Shown one piece after another: positions 15,972-24,957 of a stretch of DNA of 64,000 nucleotides. Each line of letters starts with the position of its first letter. The first letter of the stretch is position 1. A model generated the notes under the pieces. That model was not told where the DNA came from. It was given only the letters and a program-made list of their open reading frames with translations, and searched no databases. Position numbers and translations under genes: made by a program. Source of the DNA: Bdellovibrionales bacterium RIFOXYA1_FULL_36_14 (GTDB lineage Bacteria > Bdellovibrionota > Bacteriovoracia > Bacteriovoracales > Bacteriovoracaceae); contig MEPW01000018.1 in assembly GCA_001769975.1 (NCBI GenBank), positions 1 through 64,000 of the forward strand. The letters run 5' to 3'.

Positions 15972-16711
15972 CAGCGTATCTCCTTTAAAAATTCATAAAA
16001 ATACGTGGCCTGTTTTAAATTTAAAAATTCCTTGCGATTGAGCGCAAGGTCGTCATAGGTTAGTGATTCAACTTCTTTGAATTTAGGTGTTTGGTTTGAA
16101 GAAGTCATTTGGCGAATAACTCCGATGCCGCAGTCACAATCTAGAACAAAAATATCTAAGTTCGAGTTGTTTTTTCTTAAATGAGCAACCGATTTCCACA
16201 CGTCACCAGTCCAACCGCCATCCCAATCGGGGTAATTATCTCTTTTGGCTATGTGGATGGCTTCATCAAAGGAGAGTGCTCTGATCGCAGCAGCTTTGGA
16301 CCAGGGGTTACAGTCGTGAACTAAAATAACTCCATCTGGTGCCAGATACTTAAGAGTGTTTTCAATATCACGTAGAACTTGTTTATATTCATGGAGTCCA
16401 TCAATGAAAGCTACATCAATTTTTCTGTTTTTTAATATAACGGGAGCATCTATCATGAAAAAATCATCGCTGGTCTTTTGAAAATAAATATTTTTTTTAT
16501 CTAAAACTTGTTGAACTTTTTTAGCGGGAGCGACGGGATCAACTCCAATTTTTAAAGGGCCGTGGATGATTTCAAAGACTTTTCCCTGATCAACTCCGAT
16601 TTCCAAATATGTTTTAGCTTTTTTTTCAGCAATAATGGTTTGGATAATTTTTACTCGCTCCAATTTGGTGGAGAAAGGAAGTATAAATCTTCTAAGTGTT
16701 CTCTTAATCAT
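15971..16711 (-). CDS. Class I SAM-dependent methyltransferase
   Basis: 246 residues with the Rossmann methyltransferase motifs: motif I YLEIGVDQGKVF, the later acidic VAFIDGLHEYKQVLRDIE, and ILVHDCNPW, matching the Methyltransf_24 group whose members often modify glycans or small molecules. The N terminus is basic and amphipathic (MIKRTLRRFILPF), and there is no signal peptide. Substrate is not known. It is coupled to the downstream CoA-binding protein gene by a TGATG overlap. Promoter should lie in the 160 bases shared with the divergent histidine kinase gene. Confidence 0.8.
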   Translation of the reverse strand: MIKRTLRRFILPFSTKLERVKIIQTIIAEKKAKTYLEIGVDQGKVFEIIHGPLKIGVDPVAPAKKVQQVLDKKNIYFQKTSDDFFMIDAPVILKNRKIDVAFIDGLHEYKQVLRDIENTLKYLAPDGVILVHDCNPWSKAAAIRALSFDEAIHIAKRDNYPDWDGGWTGDVWKSVAHLRKNNSNLDIFVLDCDCGIGVIRQMTSSNQTPKFKEVESLTYDDLALNRKEFLNLKQATYFYEFLKEIR

Positions 16712-16872
16712 GCAATATCATCCTGAAAAAATAATTTAGTGTTATAAAAATAACAATCACAAAGATGATTGTATACGTTTTTTTTTTGATTTTTAGATAG
16801 GAATTGATAATGGAAGACCTTATAATTAAATAAGTTTGGGTGATGAATGCCTATTTAAACTGTGACTTATAA

Positions 16873-17970
16873 ATGGAAGATTTATTCTATAAAAAAATGT
16901 TAATGACTGCTCCATTTGGGTATGCCTATCATCGCATTATTCTTGATAATCATAAAAATCCCGTTGATTATGAATTTCTAGAGATAAATGAAGAGTTTGA
17001 AAAATTAACCGGTTTAAAAGCTGCCAATATCCTGGGTAAAACTATTAAGTCAGTACAGCCTGACATAGTAAGTGGAGATTTTGATTGGATCAAATGCTAT
17101 GGTCAGGTCGCCTTAAATGTTAATCAAACCGAATTTGAACAGTATTCCTTACCCTTAGATAAATGGTTTAGGGTGCAGGCTTATTCCAGTAAGAAATACT
17201 ATTTTTCCACTATCTTCACAGATATTACTAAGCGTATACAGATGGAAAAAGAAAAAGAGCAATTGCAAGTGGAGTTATTTCATGCTTCAAAGTTGGCGAC
17301 GTTGGGAACTTTATCAGCAGGAGTGGCCCATGAAATTAATAATCCATTGGCCATTATTGTGGGGGCGGTGGACCTCATTGAGGGGCGTTGCAAAAATTTA
17401 GCGGAGCAAGATTTTTTTAAAACCACTAAAATGATCAGGAGTGCCGTTGACCGGGTTTCTTTAATTATTAAAGGACTTAAGACTTATGCCAAAAAAGACC
17501 CAGAAAATTGTGAGGGGGTAGATGTTCATTCTGTTATTAATGAAACTTTATTATTTTTAAAGGGTGTTTATAAAAATGACAATATCGAGATAATGACTGG
17601 GTTGAAGGCTCCTAATTTTAAAATTTGTGCCAGCAGAGGTAAGCTTCAGCAAGTAATTGTCAATCTACTTAATAATGCTAAAGATGCTCTTGAAAGTCGA
17701 CCACATGGTTTGATTCAAATTAATACTCACAACTATGGTAATAATTTGGTCATCGAAATTATTGATAACGGTGCGGGTATTCCAGAAGATTATCTTCCTA
17801 AATTGTTTGATCCATTTTTTACTACCAAAGCTCCTGGTAAAGGAACCGGGCTGGGTCTTTCAATCTGTCAGTCAATAACGGAATCGTTTGGTGGTAAAAT
17901 AAGTGCAAAGAGCAAATTAGGTGAAGGCTCTACATTTAAGATTTTATTACCGCTTTTGTCGATTAAGTAA
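16873..17970 (+). CDS. PAS-domain sensor histidine kinase
   Basis: 365 residues, apparently soluble. An N-terminal PAS domain (about 1-125: YAYHRIILDNHKNPVDYEFLEIN, ending FTDITKRIQMEKE) is followed by a short coiled coil, the dimerisation/phospho-acceptor helix with the H-box GTLSAGVAHEINNPLAII, then the ATPase domain: N box VIVNLLNNAKDAL, G1 IDNGAGIP, F box LFDPFFTTK, G2 GTGLGLSI. All kinase boxes are intact. No membrane segment and no receiver domain; no adjacent response regulator, so the partner is elsewhere. No clear SD precedes the ATG. Confidence 0.93.
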   Translation: MEDLFYKKMLMTAPFGYAYHRIILDNHKNPVDYEFLEINEEFEKLTGLKAANILGKTIKSVQPDIVSGDFDWIKCYGQVALNVNQTEFEQYSLPLDKWFRVQAYSSKKYYFSTIFTDITKRIQMEKEKEQLQVELFHASKLATLGTLSAGVAHEINNPLAIIVGAVDLIEGRCKNLAEQDFFKTTKMIRSAVDRVSLIIKGLKTYAKKDPENCEGVDVHSVINETLLFLKGVYKNDNIEIMTGLKAPNFKICASRGKLQQVIVNLLNNAKDALESRPHGLIQINTHNYGNNLVIEIIDNGAGIPEDYLPKLFDPFFTTKAPGKGTGLGLSICQSITESFGGKISAKSKLGEGSTFKILLPLLSIK

Positions 17971-17998
17971 AATAAAGTTATTGCAAATTGCAAAGTGG

Positions 17999-18628
17999 TT
18001 AAGAATCAAGCTTATCTAAGTCAACATCTGACGCAATTTTAACACCTTTAATCACGGTAGCTTTGTTTTTAATAAATGGAAAATTGAGTTTGTAGGCACC
18101 ATCAAATTCATAATCAAAAGCAATGCAGATCGTTTTGGGAACAATATCTTTTAAAACATTATAGTAGTAATCCTTGGGAAGATTGGATAACGATGTTTCC
18201 ATTGGATCTGATTCGTCTTCCATCGGAATTTCGTTCATTGGTCGCGTGGAGCTATTTTTGACGATTATGGCCCCTTGAATTTTTTCTTTGGGAATATCGT
18301 TAGTGAGATTCCAGGTAGCTGTATTAAAAAAATCTAGATAAAAAAACGAGTTATTATATTTTAATTTACGAGGCAATGTAAGGGCCTGCAGAAATTTTCG
18401 AGTAGATGGATCTTTGGCCCGTCTTTGTAATTTATCAACCAACTGGCTGTCTTCCACTCTTAAAATAAAGGCACCTGGTACTTTAGTGGATCTAAAGAGC
18501 ATATATTGGAAAGCAATACTAAAGAGGGTAAAAAGCTTATGCTGATTTAAATGGATGTGAGGTTGATTAAGTTCGACTAAAGTCTTCACCGACTCGTAGA
18601 GGTCTTTCTTTGATAATTGATCACTCAT
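17999..18628 (-). CDS. Conserved-looking protein of unknown function
   Basis: A 209-residue protein I do not recognise. It is mostly hydrophilic, with an N-terminal helical part (KKDLYESVKTLVELNQPHIH), an aromatic stretch FSIAFQYMLFRSTKVPGAFI, a basic segment LQRRAKDPSTRKFLQAL, an acidic loop PMEDESDPMETS, and a C-terminal part IAFDYEFDGAYKLNFPFI. No signal peptide or membrane segment. Convergent with the histidine kinase gene and divergent from the LysR gene. Codon and base composition are like its neighbours, and the frame is well defended, so it is probably real. Confidence 0.6.
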   Translation of the reverse strand: MSDQLSKKDLYESVKTLVELNQPHIHLNQHKLFTLFSIAFQYMLFRSTKVPGAFILRVEDSQLVDKLQRRAKDPSTRKFLQALTLPRKLKYNNSFFYLDFFNTATWNLTNDIPKEKIQGAIIVKNSSTRPMNEIPMEDESDPMETSLSNLPKDYYYNVLKDIVPKTICIAFDYEFDGAYKLNFPFIKNKATVIKGVKIASDVDLDKLDS

Positions 18629-18813
18629 CTTTAGCTGATATCTCCACTACTTCAATTTTCAAAACGATCTTAAAGTTTTTAATGTATATTTTGGGGATTG
18701 TAAAGGAAGTTCATGGAAGATATTTTTAATAAAATATTCATCAATAGATGTCCAAATAAGAAAAATTGTATTATTTTCTATAATATCTAATTTTTATTTA
18801 CAGGATGATTATT

Positions 18814-19716
18814 ATGCTTGAAATTTCCCAACTACAGACTCTGGTGGCCGTTGCTAAAGGGAATAGTTTTTCTAAAGCTGCAGACGAATTAGGTGTCACC
18901 CAGTCAGCAATTAGTCAGAGTATTAAAAATTTGGAAATCAAATTGGGGGTGACGCTTTTTAATCGTTTGGGTAAAAAGGCTGTGCTTACCAATGAAGGGG
19001 AAAAACTGCACCATTTAGCTTCAACTTTCATAACTCAATTGAATAATACCGTAGATGAAATCAGACATGACAAGGATAAGATGAGTGGACCCATAAGAAT
19101 AGGAACACTTACTGGTATTGGGAAGAGCTGGCTTGGATATGAGATGCTATCTTTATCAGAAAGTTTTCCTGAACTTAAAGTTGAAGTGAAATTTGGTTTT
19201 GAAGAAGATCTACTCAAATCTTTTGAAGGACGTCATTTAGACTTTCTGGTTTTGCCGGAGTCAGCTCTATCTAAATGTAGTGGCGAGCGAATTTATATTA
19301 TTCAAGAGAAACTGGCATTAGTGTATCCTAACGATAATAAATTTAAATTAGGAGAAAATGTGACTTTGGAGAGTCTTGGCAGTGTCCCAACTATTCTCTT
19401 TGAATCTCACGATCATCTACATGCTAAATGGTGCAAAATGGCTTTGGGAGGCATGCCTGATCATGTTAATGTGAGATTGGTAATCAATTCTCACGGCAAA
19501 ATGCTAGAAGCTGTTCATAACGGGCTTGGAATTGCGGTTATCCCAACGCATGTTTTAAATAGATCATACTATAAGGACAAAATTTCCAGATTAGGTAGCA
19601 AGTATGAGGTGGATGATGATAAATTTTATCTTGTGTATCATAAAGAGGGTCTGGATTTTTTAAGAATAAGAGAAACCATAGATCGCCTGGTTGAAAATAA
19701 AAAAAGATTATTATGA
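18814..19716 (+). CDS. LysR-family transcriptional regulator
   Basis: 300 residues. N-terminal winged helix with the family pattern MLEISQLQTLVAVAKGNSFSKAADELGVTQSAISQSIKNLE, followed by LGVTLFNR, a linker helix, and a periplasmic-binding-like effector domain (IRIGTLTGIG, EVKFGFEEDLLKSF, GLGIAVIPTHVL). The ATG at 18814 is preceded by AGGA at 8 bases; the in-frame ATG at 18805 overlaps that SD and is less likely. The target and ligand are unknown. Its stop overlaps the start of the nucleotidyltransferase gene (ATGA), so they are translated together, an unusual pairing with no obvious functional link. Confidence 0.93.
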   Translation: MLEISQLQTLVAVAKGNSFSKAADELGVTQSAISQSIKNLEIKLGVTLFNRLGKKAVLTNEGEKLHHLASTFITQLNNTVDEIRHDKDKMSGPIRIGTLTGIGKSWLGYEMLSLSESFPELKVEVKFGFEEDLLKSFEGRHLDFLVLPESALSKCSGERIYIIQEKLALVYPNDNKFKLGENVTLESLGSVPTILFESHDHLHAKWCKMALGGMPDHVNVRLVINSHGKMLEAVHNGLGIAVIPTHVLNRSYYKDKISRLGSKYEVDDDKFYLVYHKEGLDFLRIRETIDRLVENKKRLL

Positions 19717-21008
19717 CCGATTCTTGTAATATTTCTATCCCGCCAATTGATAGCTTATTTCCCAAAGAAGTTATCAAGCTTTTAAATTTTATCCAGTTAA
19801 AAGGCTTTATTTTGACCTTGGTCGGAGGAGCTGTTCGGGATTATTTTCTGTATCAAAAAATTACCGATGATTTGGACTTTGAATTACGTAAGTTGGAGAG
19901 TGTAAAAGAAGATGCTTGGAAGCAGTCGATGACTGATTTAGCTGAGAATCTTAAAAAAAAATTTCGTTTAAAAATTGAGTTTTTAGAATTTGGAATTATA
20001 AAGTTTTCGTATGGCGGTAAAAATTTTGAATTTTCATCACCCCGGGCGGAAAGATATGATGAAAATAAGCAAAAATGGAATCATAAAGATTTTGCAGTTT
20101 CGCTCATAAGTAATTTGGATTATGCAAAGTCCTTTGCTCGCAGAGACTTCACCATGAATGCTATAGGTTTTGAATTTTTAGAAAATCATACACTTAAATT
20201 AATTGATCCGTTTAATGGTGTAGGCGATATTGCTAAGAAGATTTTAAGGCCTTGCGGAGCTCATTTCTTTAAGGATCCAATTCGTTTTCTAAGATTACTT
20301 AGATTTGCTATCAATACCGAGTTTAAGTTTTCCAGCGAGATAAGTTTAAATTTACATAAGTTTAATATGGAACATTTGACGCATTCCTATTTTTTGAAAG
20401 AAGCATTTAAGACCAATGCGTTGAAATTTTTTAAACTTTTTTTTCATTATGTTAAAACAGCTTCCATCGCCTATAATCCGAGCTTGTCACCACTTTTTTT
20501 TCTTTTAAATAAAGAGGATTTATCAAACACTCAGACTGTGCAGTTCCAGGATGAAAAAAGTTTGCTGGTTTGGATGATCTTTTCCAACTGGTATACGGAT
20601 AAAAATATTATGGATTTTGCCAGCTATGCTAAAATTAATCAGAATTTTCTGAAAAATATGCTTGGACTCAGAGATGGGTTAGCCTTACTTGTACAAGTAG
20701 ATTTGGAAAAATTGTTAAGCCGTCTCCAACAAGCAAATTTTTTGCCATTACCAGACCAAAAAGATCTGGTAATAATAAGTGACCTTTATACATCATATAA
20801 AAGAAATGCGTTGCTGATGGTCGCATATCTTAAGTTGCTTCCTGATCGTCCCTATAGATTGAGTTATCGATTATGGGAGGAGATTTTTAGCTTTTATCCC
20901 CGAGATTTAAATGCTATTGAGGAGGTTCCCCCTAAATCTAGAAAAGTTTTGAGTATCTGTTTGATGCTAAAAAGTTATCATGAATCCCGGCAAAAACTGC
21001 CTAAATAA
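19713..21008 (+). CDS. CCA-adding enzyme / poly(A) polymerase family nucleotidyltransferase
   Basis: A class II polynucleotide nucleotidyltransferase, 431 residues, that adds CCA to tRNA 3' ends or A tails to RNA. Key motifs: LTLVGGAVRDYFL, the catalytic carboxylates in ITDDLDFEL, RRDFTMNAIGFEF, and the nucleotide-selection region PIRFLRLLRFAIN. The C-terminal half is helical and diverged, so I cannot separate CCA-adding from poly(A) polymerase. It overlaps the LysR gene by 4 bases and has no separate SD. A poly(A) polymerase would influence RNA decay; a CCA enzyme is needed for tRNA repair. Confidence 0.85.
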   Translation: MTDSCNISIPPIDSLFPKEVIKLLNFIQLKGFILTLVGGAVRDYFLYQKITDDLDFELRKLESVKEDAWKQSMTDLAENLKKKFRLKIEFLEFGIIKFSYGGKNFEFSSPRAERYDENKQKWNHKDFAVSLISNLDYAKSFARRDFTMNAIGFEFLENHTLKLIDPFNGVGDIAKKILRPCGAHFFKDPIRFLRLLRFAINTEFKFSSEISLNLHKFNMEHLTHSYFLKEAFKTNALKFFKLFFHYVKTASIAYNPSLSPLFFLLNKEDLSNTQTVQFQDEKSLLVWMIFSNWYTDKNIMDFASYAKINQNFLKNMLGLRDGLALLVQVDLEKLLSRLQQANFLPLPDQKDLVIISDLYTSYKRNALLMVAYLKLLPDRPYRLSYRLWEEIFSFYPRDLNAIEEVPPKSRKVLSICLMLKSYHESRQKLPK

Positions 21009-21082
21009 AATTAACTGGAAAAGTTTCCCGCTTTGTGGCAGACTATAATCGGGCTTTTTATGATATCAACAAAGGATGTGTG

Positions 21083-21508
21083 ATGCCTGACTTACATAGT
21101 ATACTTGCAGATCACAAATCGAAAAGAAGGAAGAGCTTGATCTCTACGCAAGAGCACCAGGAGCTAAAAAGGGCCTCTACTTCCCAAATCCCAGATATCT
21201 TTTTCGATGAAATTCTAAAAAATTATAAGTTAACTCGTATTGAGATTATTGTTTTAATGTTTCTCTACCGTCAGGTTTGGTGCCGGCCCAATCTTTACAA
21301 GGTTTATGGGATTTCTCAACTTCTAAGTCACACCGAAATGGCAAAAACACTCGGTTTATCCTTAGAAGAAGTGCATTCTTCGCTAAGAAAGTTAGAAGAA
21401 TACACTTTTATTGAAACGGTTCGGTCAGGGCAGTATTTTGTTAGGAAATATTTTTTTAAACAATATGATGAGGAATTTAATCAGACATACGACGATTTTG
21501 AAATCTAA
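21083..21508 (+). CDS. Putative winged-helix DNA-binding protein
   Basis: A 141-residue protein. From about residue 45, FDEILKNYKLTRIEIIVLMFLYRQVW is followed by SHTEMAKTLGLSLEEVHSSLRKLEEYTFIETVR, a winged-helix pattern resembling MarR-like or replication-initiator-like domains. The N terminus is basic (DHKSKRRKS). The ATG at 21083 has AAAGGA 6 bases upstream; a frame open from 21035 lacks an SD. No effector domain. It sits alone between the nucleotidyltransferase and the receiver/PilZ protein gene. Regulator or replication accessory are both possible; I have no evidence for a target. Confidence 0.6.
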   Translation: MPDLHSILADHKSKRRKSLISTQEHQELKRASTSQIPDIFFDEILKNYKLTRIEIIVLMFLYRQVWCRPNLYKVYGISQLLSHTEMAKTLGLSLEEVHSSLRKLEEYTFIETVRSGQYFVRKYFFKQYDEEFNQTYDDFEI

Positions 21509-21605
21509 ACCCGATAGTTTTTTCTCTTAAGATGACTACAAGCAATTAATTTCTATACCATTCAAATAAAATCTAATGTTATAATATTCCTATAACGAAG
21601 GAACT

Positions 21606-23573
21606 ATGGCAGAAAAAGATAAATCGGGCAAAGATAAATCAGGTAAAGAAATCAGAGTAGTTGTTTATATTGGAAATGATAATAAGTATTTTGATAATAT
21701 TCGTCAAAGATATATAAATTTATATCAGTCAGATAAATATGAATTTGATTTTCATGAACTATGGGGTTTTGAAGAGGATAATTATTATGGCATGTTCATT
21801 AACGTACTAAGTTTAAAACCCAACATCGTTTATATCGATGTCACTGAGCGCACTGAACAACTTTTGGATATAGCATTTTTGGTTTCTCAAGACATTCGGT
21901 TTCATAAGGTTCCGGTTGTGGGTCTTATCGAATCACCTAACATGATCCACCCGTGCCGTTCGGCAGGGCTTAGTTTTACCCATATAAAATGTGCTGAATA
22001 TCATGATCTGGTTTATGATCCGATGTGCGTAGCTTTTCCTTCTGATGCCATTAAACCTGAATTTGTTGAAGCCAAATTTAGTGAGAATATGGATTTAGTA
22101 GTCGATTTTAAAATTCTATCTATTTCTGCCACCGGTTTACATGTTGAGGGAAATATTCGGTTGGAAAAAGGCCAGGTTATTGAACTTAGAAATTATCTTC
22201 CCAAAAATATCGTTCCTTCCAGTAGGTATGTGGTCAAGCAAATTTATAATAAAAACCTCTACTACGATGCCATGTATGGGTATGATTTGGATTTTGTTTT
22301 TGTAGATGAACCTCTGTTTGATGAAAAAGGGCTTGAGATAGTACGAAACAAGACCCAGGCTCCCAATGAAGCAGAGAATAAGGCCCAAAAAGAAGAAGCG
22401 GTAGAAGTAAAAAAAATAGAAGAGCGGGTTAAAAATAAGGCTCAACAGCTAAAGAATGGTAAAAATAGCCAGGATGAGAAAGCCGAAGTTAAAGAGGAAA
22501 TTGATCCCAAAATCGTTGAAAAAATGAAAAGGGAGAGAATTGCCGAGTATCAACTGGATTTAGAACAGGCCAAGAAAAAACATCGTGACTGGGTGCTTGA
22601 TCATTTAAACGATTATAAGTTTCCCAAAACCAAGGTTCTCTTAGTTGATATGGATATGGATGTTTTAGGAAAATTGTCAAAATCACTTGAAGGACGTCCC
22701 TATATTATAAGAACCCAAACTGCTTTGGACAAAGAACTATGGGTGATTGATAAAGTAAGACCGGATATTATTGCTTTTAAGTATTTTTATGACGAGCAAC
22801 CTGAGGAAGAAGGCGAAGCTGTAGAAAAACCTGATGGCGAAGATTTTATAGAAGAAAGCGATGATCCATTTTCTGCGGTAAATCAGCTGTTAAACTTGAT
22901 AAAAAAAGTAAAAGAGGAAGAGCGATATCAACCTTTTATTGTTATTTTTAACTGCGATTCTTACGATTCGGAATCCTTTAGAAACACTTTTGGTTATCCG
23001 AAGGTGTTAGTGGTCAAGGAAAGGATTAACTTACCTTTTATTTTAGGTATGGCCAAGATGCACGAAGAAAAAAATGAAAAAAGATATAAGCAGCTAGTGA
23101 GTGCTAAAATAACTCAACTTAAAAAAGAAAATCCAGAAAAATACCGAAATTTGAAAGCAGAAGATTTTGAGGAGCAAAAGTACGAGATTAAGAAAAATGT
23201 CAAGCTGAGCTTTGCCGAAGCCAGATACAAAGTCACCATGACCAGAATGACTGAATCTGAAGTTGGTTTTAAAATTGATACCCCCCTGGAATTAAAAACT
23301 TATCGTTTTGATGAACCTATACCATTATCCATTTATATACTTCCTCCTGATGAAAAAAAACTGAAAGAAGGAGCCAGCAAGGCTGGGGAATTTGCTTACG
23401 ATGCCCTTATTCATTCAGTGGGGGAAGATCGCAAGAAAAGTATTCGTTTGTTTGTAAATGATTTCTTCTTTGAAAGTGTTAACGAGCAAAGGGAAAAAGA
23501 TAAAGCCGAATTTCAACAAAAAAACCAGGCCTTTATTGAAAAAAATGAAAGTGATTCAGGTGGTAAAAAATAA
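21606..23573 (+). CDS. Double receiver-like / PilZ-like protein
   Basis: 655 residues, cytoplasmic. Two similar halves: a receiver-like domain (about 16-140) with IVYIDVTE holding the phospho-acceptor Asp, a PilZ-like beta-barrel (145-250) whose motif reads ILSISATGLHVEG, a highly charged Lys/Glu linker (260-340), a second receiver-like domain (345-470) starting TKVLLVDMDMDVL but with IIAFKYFYD where the Asp is expected, and a second PilZ-like domain (510-640). The PilZ (D/N)xSxxG position is Ser in the first copy, so c-di-GMP binding is doubtful. Start ATG follows GAAGGA. The end overlaps the convergent DUF1624 gene by 18 bases. Signalling scaffold is a guess. Confidence 0.7.
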   Translation: MAEKDKSGKDKSGKEIRVVVYIGNDNKYFDNIRQRYINLYQSDKYEFDFHELWGFEEDNYYGMFINVLSLKPNIVYIDVTERTEQLLDIAFLVSQDIRFHKVPVVGLIESPNMIHPCRSAGLSFTHIKCAEYHDLVYDPMCVAFPSDAIKPEFVEAKFSENMDLVVDFKILSISATGLHVEGNIRLEKGQVIELRNYLPKNIVPSSRYVVKQIYNKNLYYDAMYGYDLDFVFVDEPLFDEKGLEIVRNKTQAPNEAENKAQKEEAVEVKKIEERVKNKAQQLKNGKNSQDEKAEVKEEIDPKIVEKMKRERIAEYQLDLEQAKKKHRDWVLDHLNDYKFPKTKVLLVDMDMDVLGKLSKSLEGRPYIIRTQTALDKELWVIDKVRPDIIAFKYFYDEQPEEEGEAVEKPDGEDFIEESDDPFSAVNQLLNLIKKVKEEERYQPFIVIFNCDSYDSESFRNTFGYPKVLVVKERINLPFILGMAKMHEEKNEKRYKQLVSAKITQLKKENPEKYRNLKAEDFEEQKYEIKKNVKLSFAEARYKVTMTRMTESEVGFKIDTPLELKTYRFDEPIPLSIYILPPDEKKLKEGASKAGEFAYDALIHSVGEDRKKSIRLFVNDFFFESVNEQREKDKAEFQQKNQAFIEKNESDSGGKK

Positions 23574-24269
23574 ATATCTTATTCCCCACAAAAGTCCAAA
23601 CATAATGGGTTGATGAATCAAATAAATCAGTAGTGAATGTTTCCCTAAGAAAAGAAAAATCTTGCCAACTTGGTGGACCTCTTTTATTAGGAACCAGAAT
23701 CGGCTAGACTGCACATGAGCGGTAGCTATCCCAATTAAAAAAGCACCCATCCAAGGAAACGGAGAAATATAATCCATAGAAGGATGTCCCAGTTTAATCC
23801 ATGCTCCTTCGAAGCCCATAAAGTCACATAAAAAGAAAATAATGCCGGTACATAATGAAATGCGGGGATAATGAATGAAAATTGGCCCCACTAGGCTTAA
23901 GAAGGTTATACAGTGAAGGGTACCAAAATAAATCCATTTTTCTGGAAATAGTATGTAGGATGTTAGAGATACCAGTAGTGAGCACCCAGAAAGCAGCAGA
24001 ATTCGCTTGAGATATTTGGAAGGGATAAACTTTTTTAAATGGGCGAAGGTTAATGAAATCCCTGTGCAAAAAAGGAATAAAAAAACAATTACTCTGGGGA
24101 AAAAGTACCAAAAGGGGTTGTTTTGTAGATTAATGATCACAAAGCCCAGCGCATTTAAATCATAGGAAAAATGAAAGATGATCATTAAAAAAACAGCTAA
24201 TCCCCTTATGAGATCGACCAAGAGGGATCGTGGTGATGATTTTAGTGCGGTGGTATCGGTTACATTCAT
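23556..24269 (-). CDS. DUF1624 / heparan-alpha-glucosaminide acetyltransferase-like membrane protein
   Basis: 237 residues with about seven membrane segments. The N-terminal signature LLVDLIRGLAVFLMIIFHFSYDL is that of DUF1624, related to YeiB and the catalytic part of HGSNAT-type acyltransferases, where the conserved His in FHF is proposed to relay the acetyl group. The other segments are at WYFFPRVIVFLFLFCTGI, ILLLSGCSLLVSLTSYI, and the end IYLIHQPIMFGLLWGI. Probably moves acetyl groups across the inner membrane onto a sugar; substrate unknown. Its 3' end overlaps the receiver/PilZ gene. Confidence 0.8.
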   Translation of the reverse strand: MNVTDTTALKSSPRSLLVDLIRGLAVFLMIIFHFSYDLNALGFVIINLQNNPFWYFFPRVIVFLFLFCTGISLTFAHLKKFIPSKYLKRILLLSGCSLLVSLTSYILFPEKWIYFGTLHCITFLSLVGPIFIHYPRISLCTGIIFFLCDFMGFEGAWIKLGHPSMDYISPFPWMGAFLIGIATAHVQSSRFWFLIKEVHQVGKIFLFLGKHSLLIYLIHQPIMFGLLWGIRYLFFTT

Positions 24270-24424
24270 AGCAATATTATATTAGATGCTCCAAAGAAAC
24301 AGAATTAAAATATCAAAGAAAAGAAATGTTCTTGCCGAGTAATAAAGCAAAAGGTTATAATATTTTAAAGATTCGATACGTAGGTGTGAAAACAAGAATA
24401 TGTTAGGGATGATTTATTGAAATT

Positions 24425-24910
24425 ATGAGTGAGCAAACAGTTAACTTAAATTTTAAGCAAGCTAAGACGGATAAGGATATTCGGGATATTTTTGATCACA
24501 CCATTGATGCCTTTAGTGATACACCGGATTTTCATTGGAATCTAAGTGAAATCAAAAGGGAAGTAAAAGATGGATGGCAACTATATGCATGTCAGCTGGA
24601 TAAGGAAATTATAGCGGCACTGTTTTTGAAAATTGACGGGAAAGTATTATTGAGTAAGAATACTGCTGTAAAAATGAATTACCATGGAAGTGGTTATTCT
24701 CATAGGATCAAAGAGTTTTTAGAAGAATTTGCCAGTGTTAAAAAGTTAAGCGAGATTAGGCATTATTGTAGAATAGATAACTTTAGAATGTACTCTTTGA
24801 ATGAAAGCCATGGCTACGAAAAAACCCAGAACGTATTGGGTGAAGATGGCCAGATTGTAGAATGGGTTAAAGTTTTTGATGGCACGAAGAAGGTTAGGAA
24901 AAGGAAATAG
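24425..24910 (+). CDS. GNAT-like acetyltransferase
   Basis: 161 residues. The GNAT fold is suggested by LYACQLDKEIIAALFLKIDGKVLLSKNTAV (central strands) and a CoA-loop-like MNYHGSGYSHRIKEFL, then the C-terminal HYCRIDNFRMYSLNESHGYEK, where GNATs have xxNxxAxxxYxxxGF. The match is distant: the usual RxxGxG reads YHGSG. Substrate unknown. There is a basic tail (TKKVRKRK). It precedes the histone-like gene by 47 bases on the same strand. Confidence 0.62.
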   Translation: MSEQTVNLNFKQAKTDKDIRDIFDHTIDAFSDTPDFHWNLSEIKREVKDGWQLYACQLDKEIIAALFLKIDGKVLLSKNTAVKMNYHGSGYSHRIKEFLEEFASVKKLSEIRHYCRIDNFRMYSLNESHGYEKTQNVLGEDGQIVEWVKVFDGTKKVRKRK

Positions 24911-24957
24911 TTTCCAGTTATATAAACAAAGAATCTGTTATTTACTCGGAGGTATCA

